This document shows positions 34,304 to 48,100 of a DNA stretch of 64,000 bases, piece by piece (within the stretch, counting starts at the first letter, position 1; each line of letters starts with the position of its first letter). Origin of the DNA: Deltaproteobacteria bacterium (GTDB lineage: Bacteria; Myxococcota_A; UBA9042; PHBI01); NCBI GenBank assembly GCA_020632715.1, contig JACKFA010000002.1:62001-126000 (forward strand). Direction: 5' to 3'. A program made the position numbers and the translations under genes. The notes below the pieces were generated by a model. The model was not told the DNA's origin. It saw only the letters and a list, made by a program, of their open reading frames with translations, and ran no database searches.

Positions 34304-34495
34304 GTCGGGGGAGGCTCCGGATCGCGGGAGGGCGGGGCGGCACGACCGCGCCCCGCGCCGTCACTTGGCACCACGGGCGCGTTGAAATCAAGTCGCGCGG
34401 CGCGCCGACGGGTCGCCCGGCGCCACCGGCGGTGACGAGCCGGGGCGCCCTCGTCCTTCGCGCCGCGGCGGGAAGGCTGCTACTGTCGCGGCGCC

Positions 34496-36124
34496 TTGGA
34501 AGACCCCGTCACCCCGGAGCCCACCCGCTACTGTCCGCTGTGCGACAGCCCGACGGACGCCGAGGTGTGCGACGCGCACGGCGTCCCGACGGTCCCGCTC
34601 GCGCGGCTCGACACGAGCGACGTGCTCGTCGAGGGCACGACGCTCCACGGCCGCTACGTCGTCGAGGCGCCGCTCGGGCACGGCGGCATGGGCGCGGTCT
34701 ACCGCGGGCGGCAGCTCCCGTTCGGGCGGCCGGTCGCGCTGAAGACGCTCCTGCCGCGGCTCGCGGGCTCGTCGCACCACCTGCGCCGGTTCTACAAGGA
34801 GGCCGACGCGCTGCATCGCCTCACGCACCCGAACGTGGTGCGCGTGTTCGACTTCGGGCTCGACGAGCCCACGGGCGTCGCGTTCCTCGCGATGGAGCTC
34901 GTGGACGGGGAGCCGCTCGACTCGCGCTTCGGCGCGCACGGGCTCCCGGAGCGCGCGGCGGCCGGGCTCCTCGCGCAGGTCGCGTCCGCGCTCGCCGAGG
35001 TGCACGCGGCGGGCGTCGTCCACCGCGATCTGAAGCCCGCGAACGTGCTCGTGACGCGCCTCTCCGACGGCGACGACGCCGTCAAGGTCGTGGACTTCGG
35101 GCTCGCGCGCACGGCCGACGACGCCGCCGGCACGGGCCAGACGACCGCCGGCTACGTCGTGGGCACCCCCGGCTACATCAGCCCCGAGCAGATAGCCCAG
35201 GGCGCGATCGACCACCGCGCCGACGCCTACGCGCTCGGCTGCATGCTCTTCCACGCGCTCACGGGCGCGCCGCCGTTCCGTGGAGAGGCGATGGTCGTGC
35301 TGTCGCAGCACCTCGGGACGCCCGCGCCGGAGCTCCCGGCGCGACTCGCCGACGGCGCCGCGCCGAGCGACGCGATGCGGGCGCTCGTGCGCGACCTCCT
35401 CGCGAAGCGGCCGGCGGAGCGCCCCGGGACGCTCGGTGAGGTGGCGCGCCGGCTGAAGGCGCTCGCGGCGTTCGGGTCGGCCGAGGTGCCCGTCGCGCCG
35501 GCGGCGCCCGTCGGGACTCCGCCGGTCGCGTCGGCGCCGGTCGGGGAGACGCTCCGCGCGCGGCCGCTCGCCGTGGTCCCGGCGCCGGACCTCGACGCGA
35601 CGCTCGACCGCGGCGCGCGGCTTCGTGCGCCCGCAGCAATCCCGCCGCCGGCGGAGGTCGAGCGCCGCCCGAGGTCGAGGATCCCGTCGCGACCGACGTC
35701 ATCACGGACCTCCCGGCCACGGAGGCCGCGCCGCGCCGGGTCCGCCGCGGGGTCGTCGGCGCCGTCGCGGCCGTCGCGGTCGCCGCGGGGGCAGCGCTCG
35801 CGCTCTGGCCGAGCGGCGGGGCGACCTCGACGCGCGGGGCCGCGCTGCAGGCGCTCACGGCGCCGCCCGGTCCACCGCTCGCGCGCGCGGAGCGCCGGTC
35901 GCCCAGGCCGGGCGCGAGGCCGCTCCAGGGCCCGACGACGCGGCGCAGGGGCCGCGCCGACCGAGGCGGCGACGCTCACCGACGCCGCGCCGAGCGCACG
36001 ACGCCGGCGCCCGACGCGCCCGCGGGCGACGGCGGGGCGACCGGGAAGCCCCCGCGCCCGACGACGCCGAAGGCGCCGCGGCAGGACCCGCCGAAGGCGA
36101 CGCAGCCGAGCGGGGACCCGATGA
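34496..36124 (+). CDS. Hanks-type Ser/Thr protein kinase, C-terminal tail frameshifted
   Basis: Starts at TTG 34496 with no Shine-Dalgarno; TACTGT at 34481-34486 suggests a near-leaderless mRNA. A zinc-ribbon-like N-terminus (YCPLCDSPTDAEVCDAHG) precedes a full kinase domain (about 48-310): GHGGMGAVY loop, VALKTL lysine, HRDLKPANVL, VVDFGLA, GTPGYISPEQ and the ADAYALGCMLF helix. After about residue 385 the frame turns Arg/Ser-rich, which is unlike the gene. The true tail runs in other frames: VVGAVAAVAVAAGAALALWP (35740-35815, a membrane helix), then low-complexity segments, ending MNMEWWDPKRGR at TGA 36157-36159. Four single-base deletions between 35660 and 36005 would explain this. Cytoplasmic kinase, membrane anchored, likely signalling to FHA proteins. 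Confidence 0.88.
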   Translation: MEDPVTPEPTRYCPLCDSPTDAEVCDAHGVPTVPLARLDTSDVLVEGTTLHGRYVVEAPLGHGGMGAVYRGRQLPFGRPVALKTLLPRLAGSSHHLRRFYKEADALHRLTHPNVVRVFDFGLDEPTGVAFLAMELVDGEPLDSRFGAHGLPERAAAGLLAQVASALAEVHAAGVVHRDLKPANVLVTRLSDGDDAVKVVDFGLARTADDAAGTGQTTAGYVVGTPGYISPEQIAQGAIDHRADAYALGCMLFHALTGAPPFRGEAMVVLSQHLGTPAPELPARLADGAAPSDAMRALVRDLLAKRPAERPGTLGEVARRLKALAAFGSAEVPVAPAAPVGTPPVASAPVGETLRARPLAVVPAPDLDATLDRGARLRAPAAIPPPAEVERRPRSRIPSRPTSSRTSRPRRPRRAGSAAGSSAPSRPSRSPRGQRSRSGRAAGRPRRAGPRCRRSRRRPVHRSRARSAGRPGRARGRSRARRRGAGAAPTEAATLTDAAPSARRRRPTRPRATAGRPGSPRARRRRRRRGRTRRRRRSRAGTR

Positions 36125-36292
36125 ACATGGAGTGGTGGGACCCGAAGCGGGGGCGCTGAGCCCTCGCGCATGCTGCGTCTGCGTGAGCGCGCCGCGGCGC
36201 CGCGGCCGCGCCGCGAGTCGGCCCGCTCCGGAGCGCGCTCGGCGCGGCAGGCGGCGAGACGTCGTCGTGCTGCGATTGCAGCATTCGGTGGC

Positions 36293-36320
36293 TTGACGCC
36301 CCTCTCCCGCCGCGCTATCC
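36293..36320 (+). promoter_or_regulatory. Candidate sigma70-type promoter of the KAS III-like gene
   Basis: TTGACG (36293-36298), 16 bp, CTATCC (36315-36320), about 80 bp before ATG 36400. Confidence 0.5.
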
Positions 36321-36399
36321 ACGGGGTCGCGGCGCCGTCTCTGCGCATGTGCAGCATGCTCGACCCGGCGTCCGCGGTTCCCCCGTCGCGGAGCGCATC

Positions 36400-37419
<1,020 letters not shown>

Positions 37420-37484
37420 CGCGGGCCGCGACAGGCGACACGAGTCCGGTCCGCGGCGCCGTCACCGCCGCGAGGAGAGAGCCC

Positions 37485-38975
37485 TTGGACAAGCAGACCA
37501 TCGCGTGGATCGCGTTCAGCGTGTACCTGGTCGCGACCATGGCGCTCGCGATCCGGGGCATGCTGAAGACGAAGGATCTCGAGGGCTTCGCGCTCGGCAA
37601 GCGCGACATGGGGCCGGCGCTCGTGGGCGTGGCGCTCGCGGCGGCCATCGCGTCGAGCGCGACGTTCATCATCAACCCGGGGTTCGTCTACACGCATGGG
37701 CTCAGCGCCTTGCTGCACTTCGGGGTGGCGGCCTCGGGCGGCGTGTCCATCGGGCTCATCGTGATGTCGAAGGGCTTCCGGCGGCACGGGCAGGAGACCG
37801 CCGCGCTGACGCTCCCCCACTGGATCGGCGCGCGCTACAAGAGCCCGGGGCTCCGGCTCTACTTCGCCATCCTGAACCTCGTGCTCGCGATCACCTTCGT
37901 CGTGCTCATCATCAAGGGCTCGGCGCTCGTGATGCAGTTCACGCTCGGCGTCGACTACGTGCCGGCCGTCGCGATCATCGTGGGCTTCGTCTTCAGCTAC
38001 ATCCTCATCGGCGGCACCTACGCGCACGTCTACACGAACGTGCTGCAGGGCATGATGATGGTCGCGGTGGCCATCGCGCTCGTCGCGAGCGGCTTCCACC
38101 TCCTCGGCGACGGCTTCTCCGCGTTCGGCGACCGGCTCGCCGCGCAGGATCCGACGCTCCTCGACGCGTTCCGGCCGAAGGGTGGGCTCTTCACGGACGG
38201 CTGGGACGTGCTCATCTGCCCGTTCCTCATCGGCTTCGCGCTGGTCTGCCAGCCGCACATCCTCACGAAGTCGCTCTATCTGAAGAGCGATCGCGACGTG
38301 AACACCTACCTCTTCGTGGCCGTGCTCGTGGGCTTCGTGTTCGCGGCGATCCTGGTGGTCGGGCTCTGGGCGCGCGTCTCCGTGCCGCCGGGGACGCCGC
38401 AGGACGCGGTGATGTCGGTGTACATCCAGGGCGCGTTCCCGGACTGGGCCGCGGTGCTCATCAGCGTGGCGCTGCTCGCCGCGGGCATGAGCACGATGGA
38501 CGGGATCCTCGTCGGGGCGTCGGCGATCGCGGGGAACGACGTGTTCCTCGGCGCCATCGGGCGGCGGATGATGAAGAACCTGCCGAAGGCGGAGCAGGAG
38601 CGGCGCGCGCTCGCGATGAGCCGCTACGTGCTCATCGCGATGGGCGTCGTGTCGTTCTGGATCGCGCTCGACCCGCCGAAGTTCGTGGGGCTCTTCGGGC
38701 AGATGGGGATCTACGGGCTCGTCGCGGCGTCGCTCGCGCCGCTGGTGCTCGGGATCTTCGTCCGCGACATCAACAAGTGGGACGTGGTCGTGGCGGCCGT
38801 GGTCGGGCCCGGCGTGCACTTCGCGTGGTACCTCGCGGTGACGTCGGGCGGCGGCGCCATCAACCCGGCCGTGACGGCGGCCGCGGGCATCGTGGCGGCG
38901 CTGGTCGTGCTCGGCGGCGCGACGATCGCGCGGCGGGCGCTCGGTCAGCGGCCGGCGTCGGCCCCGAGGGCCTGA
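37485..38975 (+). CDS. Sodium:solute symporter (SSS family)
   Basis: 496 residues from TTG 37485 with CGAGGAGAGAG upstream. About 13 membrane helices in the LeuT-like arrangement of the SSS family. Family segments: AAAIASSATFIINPGF near the first unwound helix, LPHWIGARYKSPGLRLYF, GGTYAHVYTNVLQGMMM, CQPHILTKSLYLKSD and SVALLAAGMSTMDGILVGAS (the Na2-site helix). It imports an organic solute with Na+; the sequence resembles the proline/pantothenate branch but the substrate cannot be assigned. It ends at a hairpin shared with the convergent CAP-domain gene. Confidence 0.9.
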   Translation: MDKQTIAWIAFSVYLVATMALAIRGMLKTKDLEGFALGKRDMGPALVGVALAAAIASSATFIINPGFVYTHGLSALLHFGVAASGGVSIGLIVMSKGFRRHGQETAALTLPHWIGARYKSPGLRLYFAILNLVLAITFVVLIIKGSALVMQFTLGVDYVPAVAIIVGFVFSYILIGGTYAHVYTNVLQGMMMVAVAIALVASGFHLLGDGFSAFGDRLAAQDPTLLDAFRPKGGLFTDGWDVLICPFLIGFALVCQPHILTKSLYLKSDRDVNTYLFVAVLVGFVFAAILVVGLWARVSVPPGTPQDAVMSVYIQGAFPDWAAVLISVALLAAGMSTMDGILVGASAIAGNDVFLGAIGRRMMKNLPKAEQERRALAMSRYVLIAMGVVSFWIALDPPKFVGLFGQMGIYGLVAASLAPLVLGIFVRDINKWDVVVAAVVGPGVHFAWYLAVTSGGGAINPAVTAAAGIVAALVVLGGATIARRALGQRPASAPRA

Positions 38976-38994
38976 CCGCGGCACGAGACGCGAC

Positions 38995-39028
38995 GAAGCC
39001 CGCGGCGAGCGGGCTCGGCGCGGGCTTC
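38995..39028. terminator. Bidirectional hairpin between convergent genes
   Basis: GAAGCCCGCG (38995-39004) pairs perfectly with CGCGGGCTTC (39019-39028), in the 76-bp gap between the symporter and CAP-protein stops. Confidence 0.6.
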
Positions 39029-39051
39029 ACGGGGGCGCGGCGGCGGAGCGC

Positions 39052-40299
39052 TCAGCGGGCGTCGGTGAACGTCCCGGCGTAGTCCACGACGCACGCGAGG
39101 CGGTAGGTCGGGTGCTCCTCGCAGGCGACGCCAGCGACGTGGACGTCGTCGGCGAGCATCAGGTCGCGGTGCCCGCGGTCGGAGACGCCGTCGTCGACGA
39201 GCAGATCGATGACCACGTCCTCGGCGGTCTCCGAGCCGAACGTGATGTTCTCGGCGATGACGCCGCCCCAGGTCCCGAAGCGGCGCGCGCGCGAGTCGGG
39301 CGTGCTGCCGTCGGTGCCCTCGTGGCCGACGAAGTCGTTGTCGCCGAGGTCGGCGGCGTGCGAGGCGGCGGCGCGCGCGAGGCCGGCGCTCGGCCGGAGC
39401 TGCCCGACCGGGCGGCTCTTCTTCAAGACGGCGATGGCCTCGTCGAGGGCGGCGACCCCCTCCGTGGTCATGACGGGCGCCATCCCGGGCACGCGGAGGA
39501 TCTTCCCGTCGTAGTAGGGGCGCAGGCGCTCGAGCTTGCGGGCGTAGCCGACGGGGTCGGCGCGGAAGCGGTTCATCTCGTCGAGGATCGCGCGCTCGAT
39601 GCCCGCCGCGCCCTGGGGCGCCGCGGGCGCCGGGTCGGCGCCCGGCATCTCGGGGCCGAAGAAGTCCTCGAGACCGGGCTCCGCCGGGGCCGCCGGGGCG
39701 CGCGGCGCGCTCGGCGGGGCGGGCAGCATCTCGACGCTCGCGCCGGGCGGCAGGCCCGCGTCGTCCTCGTCGTAGGCGGCGCCGCCGTCGTCACCCTCGG
39801 AGCCGTCGAAGAAGTCGGCGGCGTCGGGCTCGTCGGCGGTGGGCGGGGCCTCGCGCATCGTCTCCGGCGGGGCCATCTCGAGCTCGGGAGGCGCGTAGTC
39901 GTCGCTCGGCGGGGCGACCTCGGCGTCGGGCGCGTAGATCTCGGGCGGCGCGACGTCGTAGCCGTCCGGCGGGTAGCTGTCGGCCGGCGGCGGCGCGACG
40001 TAGTAGCCGCGCGGCGGCCCGTAGGCGACGCCCGGGCGCACGACGACGCGCGGCCCTGGCCCGTAGCCGGGGCCGGGGGCGACGCGCACGCGGTAGGCGT
40101 AGCTCGGGACGCGGGCGGGGCCGCGGTGCCGCCGCCAGCCGCCGCCGTGGCGCGCGACGGGGCCGTGCGGGCCGCGCACGACGCGGACGTGCCCGTGGCG
40201 CCCGGGGGGGCGCGCGGAGGCGTCTGTCGCGAGCTGGGGAGCAGCCGTCAGGAGGGCTGCGAGTCCAAGAATTGTCGGTGTCGTCCAGCGCGCCGCCAT
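39052..40299 (-). CDS. Secreted CAP (SCP/PR1-like) domain protein with long proline-rich linker
   Basis: 415 residues; ATG 40299 with GGAGGTCATCG before it. Signal peptide MAARWTTPTILGLAALLTAA. Residues about 30-90 are basic and Gly/Arg/His-rich, about 90-235 Pro/Asp/Glu-rich and probably disordered. The CAP domain occupies about 235-415: MNRFRADPVGYARKLE, LARAAASHAADLGDNDFVGH (the conserved His/Glu cavity), GGVIAENITFG, GHRDLMLADDVHVAGVAC and ACVVDYAGTF. Bacterial CAP proteins are secreted and proposed to bind lipids or cleave peptides; the activity here is unknown. It is divergent from the second kinase gene across an A/T-rich promoter region. Confidence 0.87.
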   Translation of the reverse strand: MAARWTTPTILGLAALLTAAPQLATDASARPPGRHGHVRVVRGPHGPVARHGGGWRRHRGPARVPSYAYRVRVAPGPGYGPGPRVVVRPGVAYGPPRGYYVAPPPADSYPPDGYDVAPPEIYAPDAEVAPPSDDYAPPELEMAPPETMREAPPTADEPDAADFFDGSEGDDGGAAYDEDDAGLPPGASVEMLPAPPSAPRAPAAPAEPGLEDFFGPEMPGADPAPAAPQGAAGIERAILDEMNRFRADPVGYARKLERLRPYYDGKILRVPGMAPVMTTEGVAALDEAIAVLKKSRPVGQLRPSAGLARAAASHAADLGDNDFVGHEGTDGSTPDSRARRFGTWGGVIAENITFGSETAEDVVIDLLVDDGVSDRGHRDLMLADDVHVAGVACEEHPTYRLACVVDYAGTFTDAR

Positions 40300-40353
40300 C
40301 GATGACCTCCGTGACCCGGTCCGGTGCGGGTGGGAGCGAACGACGGGTGTTTA

Positions 40354-40383
40354 TTCACCGTATTCAGCGAATTTTGTTATGGT
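40354..40383 (+). promoter_or_regulatory. Candidate promoter of the second kinase gene
   Basis: TTCACC (40354-40359), 18 bp, TATGGT (40378-40383) in the most A/T-rich stretch nearby. It implies a leader of about 60 nt to ATG 40451 and argues against the upstream ATG at 40379. Confidence 0.45.
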
Positions 40384-40450
40384 GCGCATACGTGCGGTCC
40401 AGAGGACTGCGCCCGGGGATCCCGCCCCCACTTCCACGGCGAGTCAGGGC

Positions 40451-42520
<2,070 letters not shown>

Positions 42521-42606
42521 CGCATCTTCGGTGCCTGTTGGGCGTGGTCGTCGCGATCGAGACCTCGACAAGGGCGCGCGCGAAGTCGCCGGGAGGTCCG
42601 CGCCTG

Positions 42607-42640
42607 GCAGCGCTCGGGGAGATTCTCCCGTCGCCACGCT
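42607..42640. repeat. Direct repeat of the dyad element's left arm
   Basis: A 34-bp segment starting GCAGCGCTCGGGGAGATTCT, repeated at 42649-42682 with two substitutions. Confidence 0.7.
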
Positions 42641-42645
42641 GGTCC

Positions 42646-42808
42646 CTAGCAGCGCTCGGGGAAATTCTCCCGTCGCCAGGCTTGCTCTTGTGGTCTCAGG
42701 CGGCTCCGCTCGTCGGTCACGTACCGCGGGTACGCTCCCGCCTCGCGTAGCCACCTGCGACCACGACGCCGCGCCTGGCTCGGTCCGAATTTCCCCGAGC
42801 GCTGCTAG
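42646..42808. repeat. 163-bp nested dyad (long inverted repeat) element
   Basis: Three nested inverted repeats share one centre at 42727: a 22-bp perfect outer pair (42646-42667 with 42787-42808), a middle imperfect pair beginning GTGGTC and ending GACCAC (42690-42764), and the central palindrome GTACCGCGGGTAC (42721-42733). It could fold into one long hairpin in RNA or a cruciform in DNA. It has no coding capacity, so it may be a non-autonomous mobile (MITE/REP-like) element or bidirectional terminator. Confidence 0.72.
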
Positions 42809-43070
42809 ACTGACACCGACTGCTCGGTCCGATTACTTGATCGGTGCTCGAGCGGCTCCGACGTCGCGACGACGCCGGTGAGATGTGGCGCAGGCCCGCG
42901 TCTGCGCCTCCGCGCCTCTGCGCGAGCCATTGTCCTCGCGCCCGGTCCCCGGGGCCGACCGCCTCGCGCGAGCTCGCGTCGGTCTCGGGCCTCGGGCTCC
43001 TCGCGCACGCCACCGCTGGGGCGGCGCTCCTGGAACGCGCCACCCGAGGTGGCGGCGCGCGGCCCCGCGC

Positions 43071-45017
<1,947 letters not shown>

Positions 45018-45045
45018 CGACCCTCGATCTGCCTTGACGTCGCCG

Positions 45046-45074
45046 ATTCTGTTGAAAAGGGCGCGTGCCGTCAA
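45046..45074 (-). promoter_or_regulatory. Candidate sigma70-type promoter of the triple-FHA gene
   Basis: On the minus strand: TTGACG (45074-45069), 17 bp, CAGAAT (45051-45046), about 29 bp before ATG 45017. Confidence 0.55.
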
Positions 45075-45096
45075 CGCCTGCCATGACGGCCTGCCG

Positions 45097-45130
45097 TTGG
45101 GCGCCCCCGCGAGACCTCGGGGGCACCCAA
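45097..45130 (-). terminator. Terminator hairpin of the giant lipoprotein gene
   Basis: TTGGGTGCCCCCG and CGGGGGCGCCCAA on the minus strand form a 13-bp stem with one G-U pair, 44 bp after the stop and just before the promoter of the next gene. On the plus strand the same pair would be a C-A mismatch, so the structure favours the minus-strand transcript. Confidence 0.65.
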
Positions 45131-45173
45131 GCTTGAACGGCTCTCGGCACACGAACCTAAAGCATGAGCACCA

Positions 45174-48100
45174 TCACGGCTTCGGGAAGATGAGCACGCG
45201 GGTGTAGTTCGGGGCACCGGTGATCAGGTCCATCGCGCCGTCGTGGTCGACGTCGCCGACCGCGAAGTTCTGCGGCGCGGCGTCGAGGAGCGGCGACACG
45301 AGCGACACCGGCTCCGAGAACGCGATCTCGTCGTCGGCGCCGACGCGGTAGAGCACCTCGAACCCCGAGTACCGGCCGTTGTCGTAGGAGGTGACGATGT
45401 CCACGCGCCCGTCCTTGTCGACGTCGACGAGGCGCATCGCGGTCGCGGTCCCCTCCCGACCGTCGATGTAGGTCGGCGAGAAGAACGAAGGGGCCTTGCT
45501 CGGGTCCTGGAGACGCACCTGGTAGCTGTGGTAGCCGTTCGCGCCGACCATCGTGACCACGTCGCTGTAGCCATCGAGGTTCAGGTCCGCGACCCCCATG
45601 CCCGTGATCGCGAAGCCCGGCATGTTCGTGGTCCCCGACGTCTTCGGCTTGTAGCAGAAGAAGCTCCCGTCGCAGCTGGCGAGGTTGCTGACGACGAGGC
45701 AGGGGTACGCGCTCACCGTGCCGCACGTGCCGGCGACGATCGGCTCGCGCACACCCGCCGCTCCACCGAAGTAGCCGAGCTCGACGAAGTTGATGCTGCT
45801 CGGCTGCGATGAGCTCGTGTACTTGTAGAACGCCATGGGTGCGAGGTGGACGAAGACGTCGATGCCCGACGTGTGCGCGACGATGACGTCGGAGACGACC
45901 CTGTCGAAGATGTAGCCGGTCGTGAGCGCGCGCGGCGCGCCCGAGAGGGTCATGCTCGCCGTCGGGGTCGTGGGGAACGTCCCCGGTGATGTCGGCGCGA
46001 AGACACGCATCACCCCGGTCTGGGACGACCCTTGGGCCACGACGAGATCGGTACGACCGTCACCGTCGAGGTCTCGCGGAAGGAGGCCGACGATCGGGGT
46101 GGGCGAGCCGAGCGAGATCGTGCGCGGCGCCTCGAACGAGCCGGCCCCGTCTGCGTAGAGCCCGGTCACGTTCGAGCTCGAACCCCACCACGCGAGGACG
46201 TCCGAGAGGCCGTCGCCGTCGATGTCGGCGACCTCGTAGTGGTCGCGGTAGTTCAGGATGTTCACGACCCCGGCGTCATCGAAGGTCCCCGAGTCGTCGC
46301 CGCGGGCGTGCGCGACGCCGTTCCCGACGACGAGATCGGGCCGGAGGTCGCCATCGACGTCACCCTCGCTCAGGGTGGGCGCCTGGTAGCTGTAGGTGCC
46401 GATCCCTGCCGACGCCGCAGTCGCGAACGTCCCATCGCTGCGCTGGTAGTAGACGGTCGCGGTGCTCGGGGTCGGTCCGCCGAGGTCGGTCCCACAGCCG
46501 ACGCCGATGTCCACGCGGCCGTCGAGGTTGAAGTCCGCCGCCACCGCGTCGCCCGCGCCCGCGCAGATCGACGTCGTCTTGTCCTCGTCGAAGATCCCGC
46601 TCCCAGGTGTCGACATCTTCATGACGTGCATCACGTAGGGGGCGTAATCGACGGCCTCGACGTAGACGAGCTCGACGTATCCGTCGCCGTCGAGATCCAC
46701 GAGGGTCGGCGAGCCGTCCGCGCGGACCGCCGCGAAGCACCGGCTCGCGTCGACCGTCGTCGGCCAGGTCGGGCCGGCCCCGGAAAGGACGGTGCAGATC
46801 TGGCGGCTGCCGCTCGCGTCGCGCACGAACGACGCGTCGAGGTAGCCGTCGTGGTTCACGTCGGCGAGCGTCAGGCCCCAGACGTCGTTGATCCCGAGGT
46901 TCGTGGGCGTCGGGCTCGTGAACGTCTCGTTGCTGCCCTGCAGGTAGAGGCGCAGGTACGCGACCCGCGACGCGACGGCGATGTACGCGAAGTCGTCCTT
47001 CCGGTCGTTGTTGATGTCGCCGCTCGCCGCCGTCCGCCCGTAGTAGCTGTACGGGGTCGCGAAGGTGGTGCTCGACGGGCGCCAATCGCCGTCGTACCCC
47101 GTGTCCCGGTAGACGACCGAGACGTTCGGGGCGCCGTCGACCAGCACGGCGTCTGTCAGCCCGTCCCCGTTGAAGTCGCCGAAGACACCGTCCCGGCCGT
47201 CCTGATACTGACCGTAGTAGGTGTAGACCCCCGGGAGCAGCCCGCCCGCGCCGTCGCCGAGGCCGACGGAGACCCCGGCGCTGCCGCCGTCCTGGCCAGT
47301 GATCCACAGGACGTCGGGCTTGCCGTCGGCGTTGAAGTCACGCACCGCGCTCCGGAGCGGGATCATGGGCTCGTGCGACGGCGCCGGGCCGCTGAAGCGC
47401 GGCTCGCAACGGGTCGACGCGGAGCCGTCGATGTCGATCCAGGCGGCGCTGGTCCCGGCCTGGCCGCGCGCGACGACGACGTTCGGGCGCCCGTCCTGGT
47501 CGAGGTCCGTCACCGCGAGGCCGACCGCGCCGGCGGCCGACGAGCCCGTCGACACCGTGGCGAGCGCGCTGAAGCCGAGGTTCCCGTCCCCCTTCAGGTA
47601 GAGGACCTCGTCCTCGTCGTACGAGCCCGCGATGATGTCCATCACGCCGTCACCGTCGACGTCCGCGACGGCGACGCGGTACGCTTTCACCGACGCGGTC
47701 AGGTTGATCGGGCTCGCGAGGAATGGTGACGCGCCGCCCTTGAGGATGGCGATCTGGTCGTCCCCTCGCGCGACGACGACGTCCTGGTAGCCGTCGTTGT
47801 TGAGGTCCGCGACGGCGAGGTCCTTCGCGGCGCCGTTCAGGTTGATGACCTGTGCACCGCAGCCGGTTCGGCAGAACCCGTTGTCGCCGTTGTTGATGAT
47901 GGTCTGGACGCCGGTCGCCGTGCCGACGACGACGTCGTGCTTGCCGTCCCGGCCGAAGTCGATGGTCTCGACCGCGGTCGGCTCGGCGCCGATGTCGTAG
48001 CTGTCGACCTGCGTGATGCTCTGGGAACCGAGCGAGAGGCGCGTCAGCTTGTGGCCACCCTGGTTGTTCGCGTCACGGCAGATGGTCACGGCCTGCTGTG

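Larger units (their letters stand above)
42521..43070. other. 550-bp gap between convergent genes
   Basis: Holds the duplicated arm (42607-42640) and the 163-bp dyad element (42646-42808) listed separately. From 42809 to 43070 I see no credible gene, promoter or further repeat. Confidence 0.6.

Noticed and set aside
33561..34391. A separate 276-residue minus-strand gene
   Set aside because: Its first two thirds are a shadow of the TPR segment; only its last part (VVIDVVGDAAAACVAVDAPA onward) is real and belongs to the frameshifted TPR-PEGA gene.
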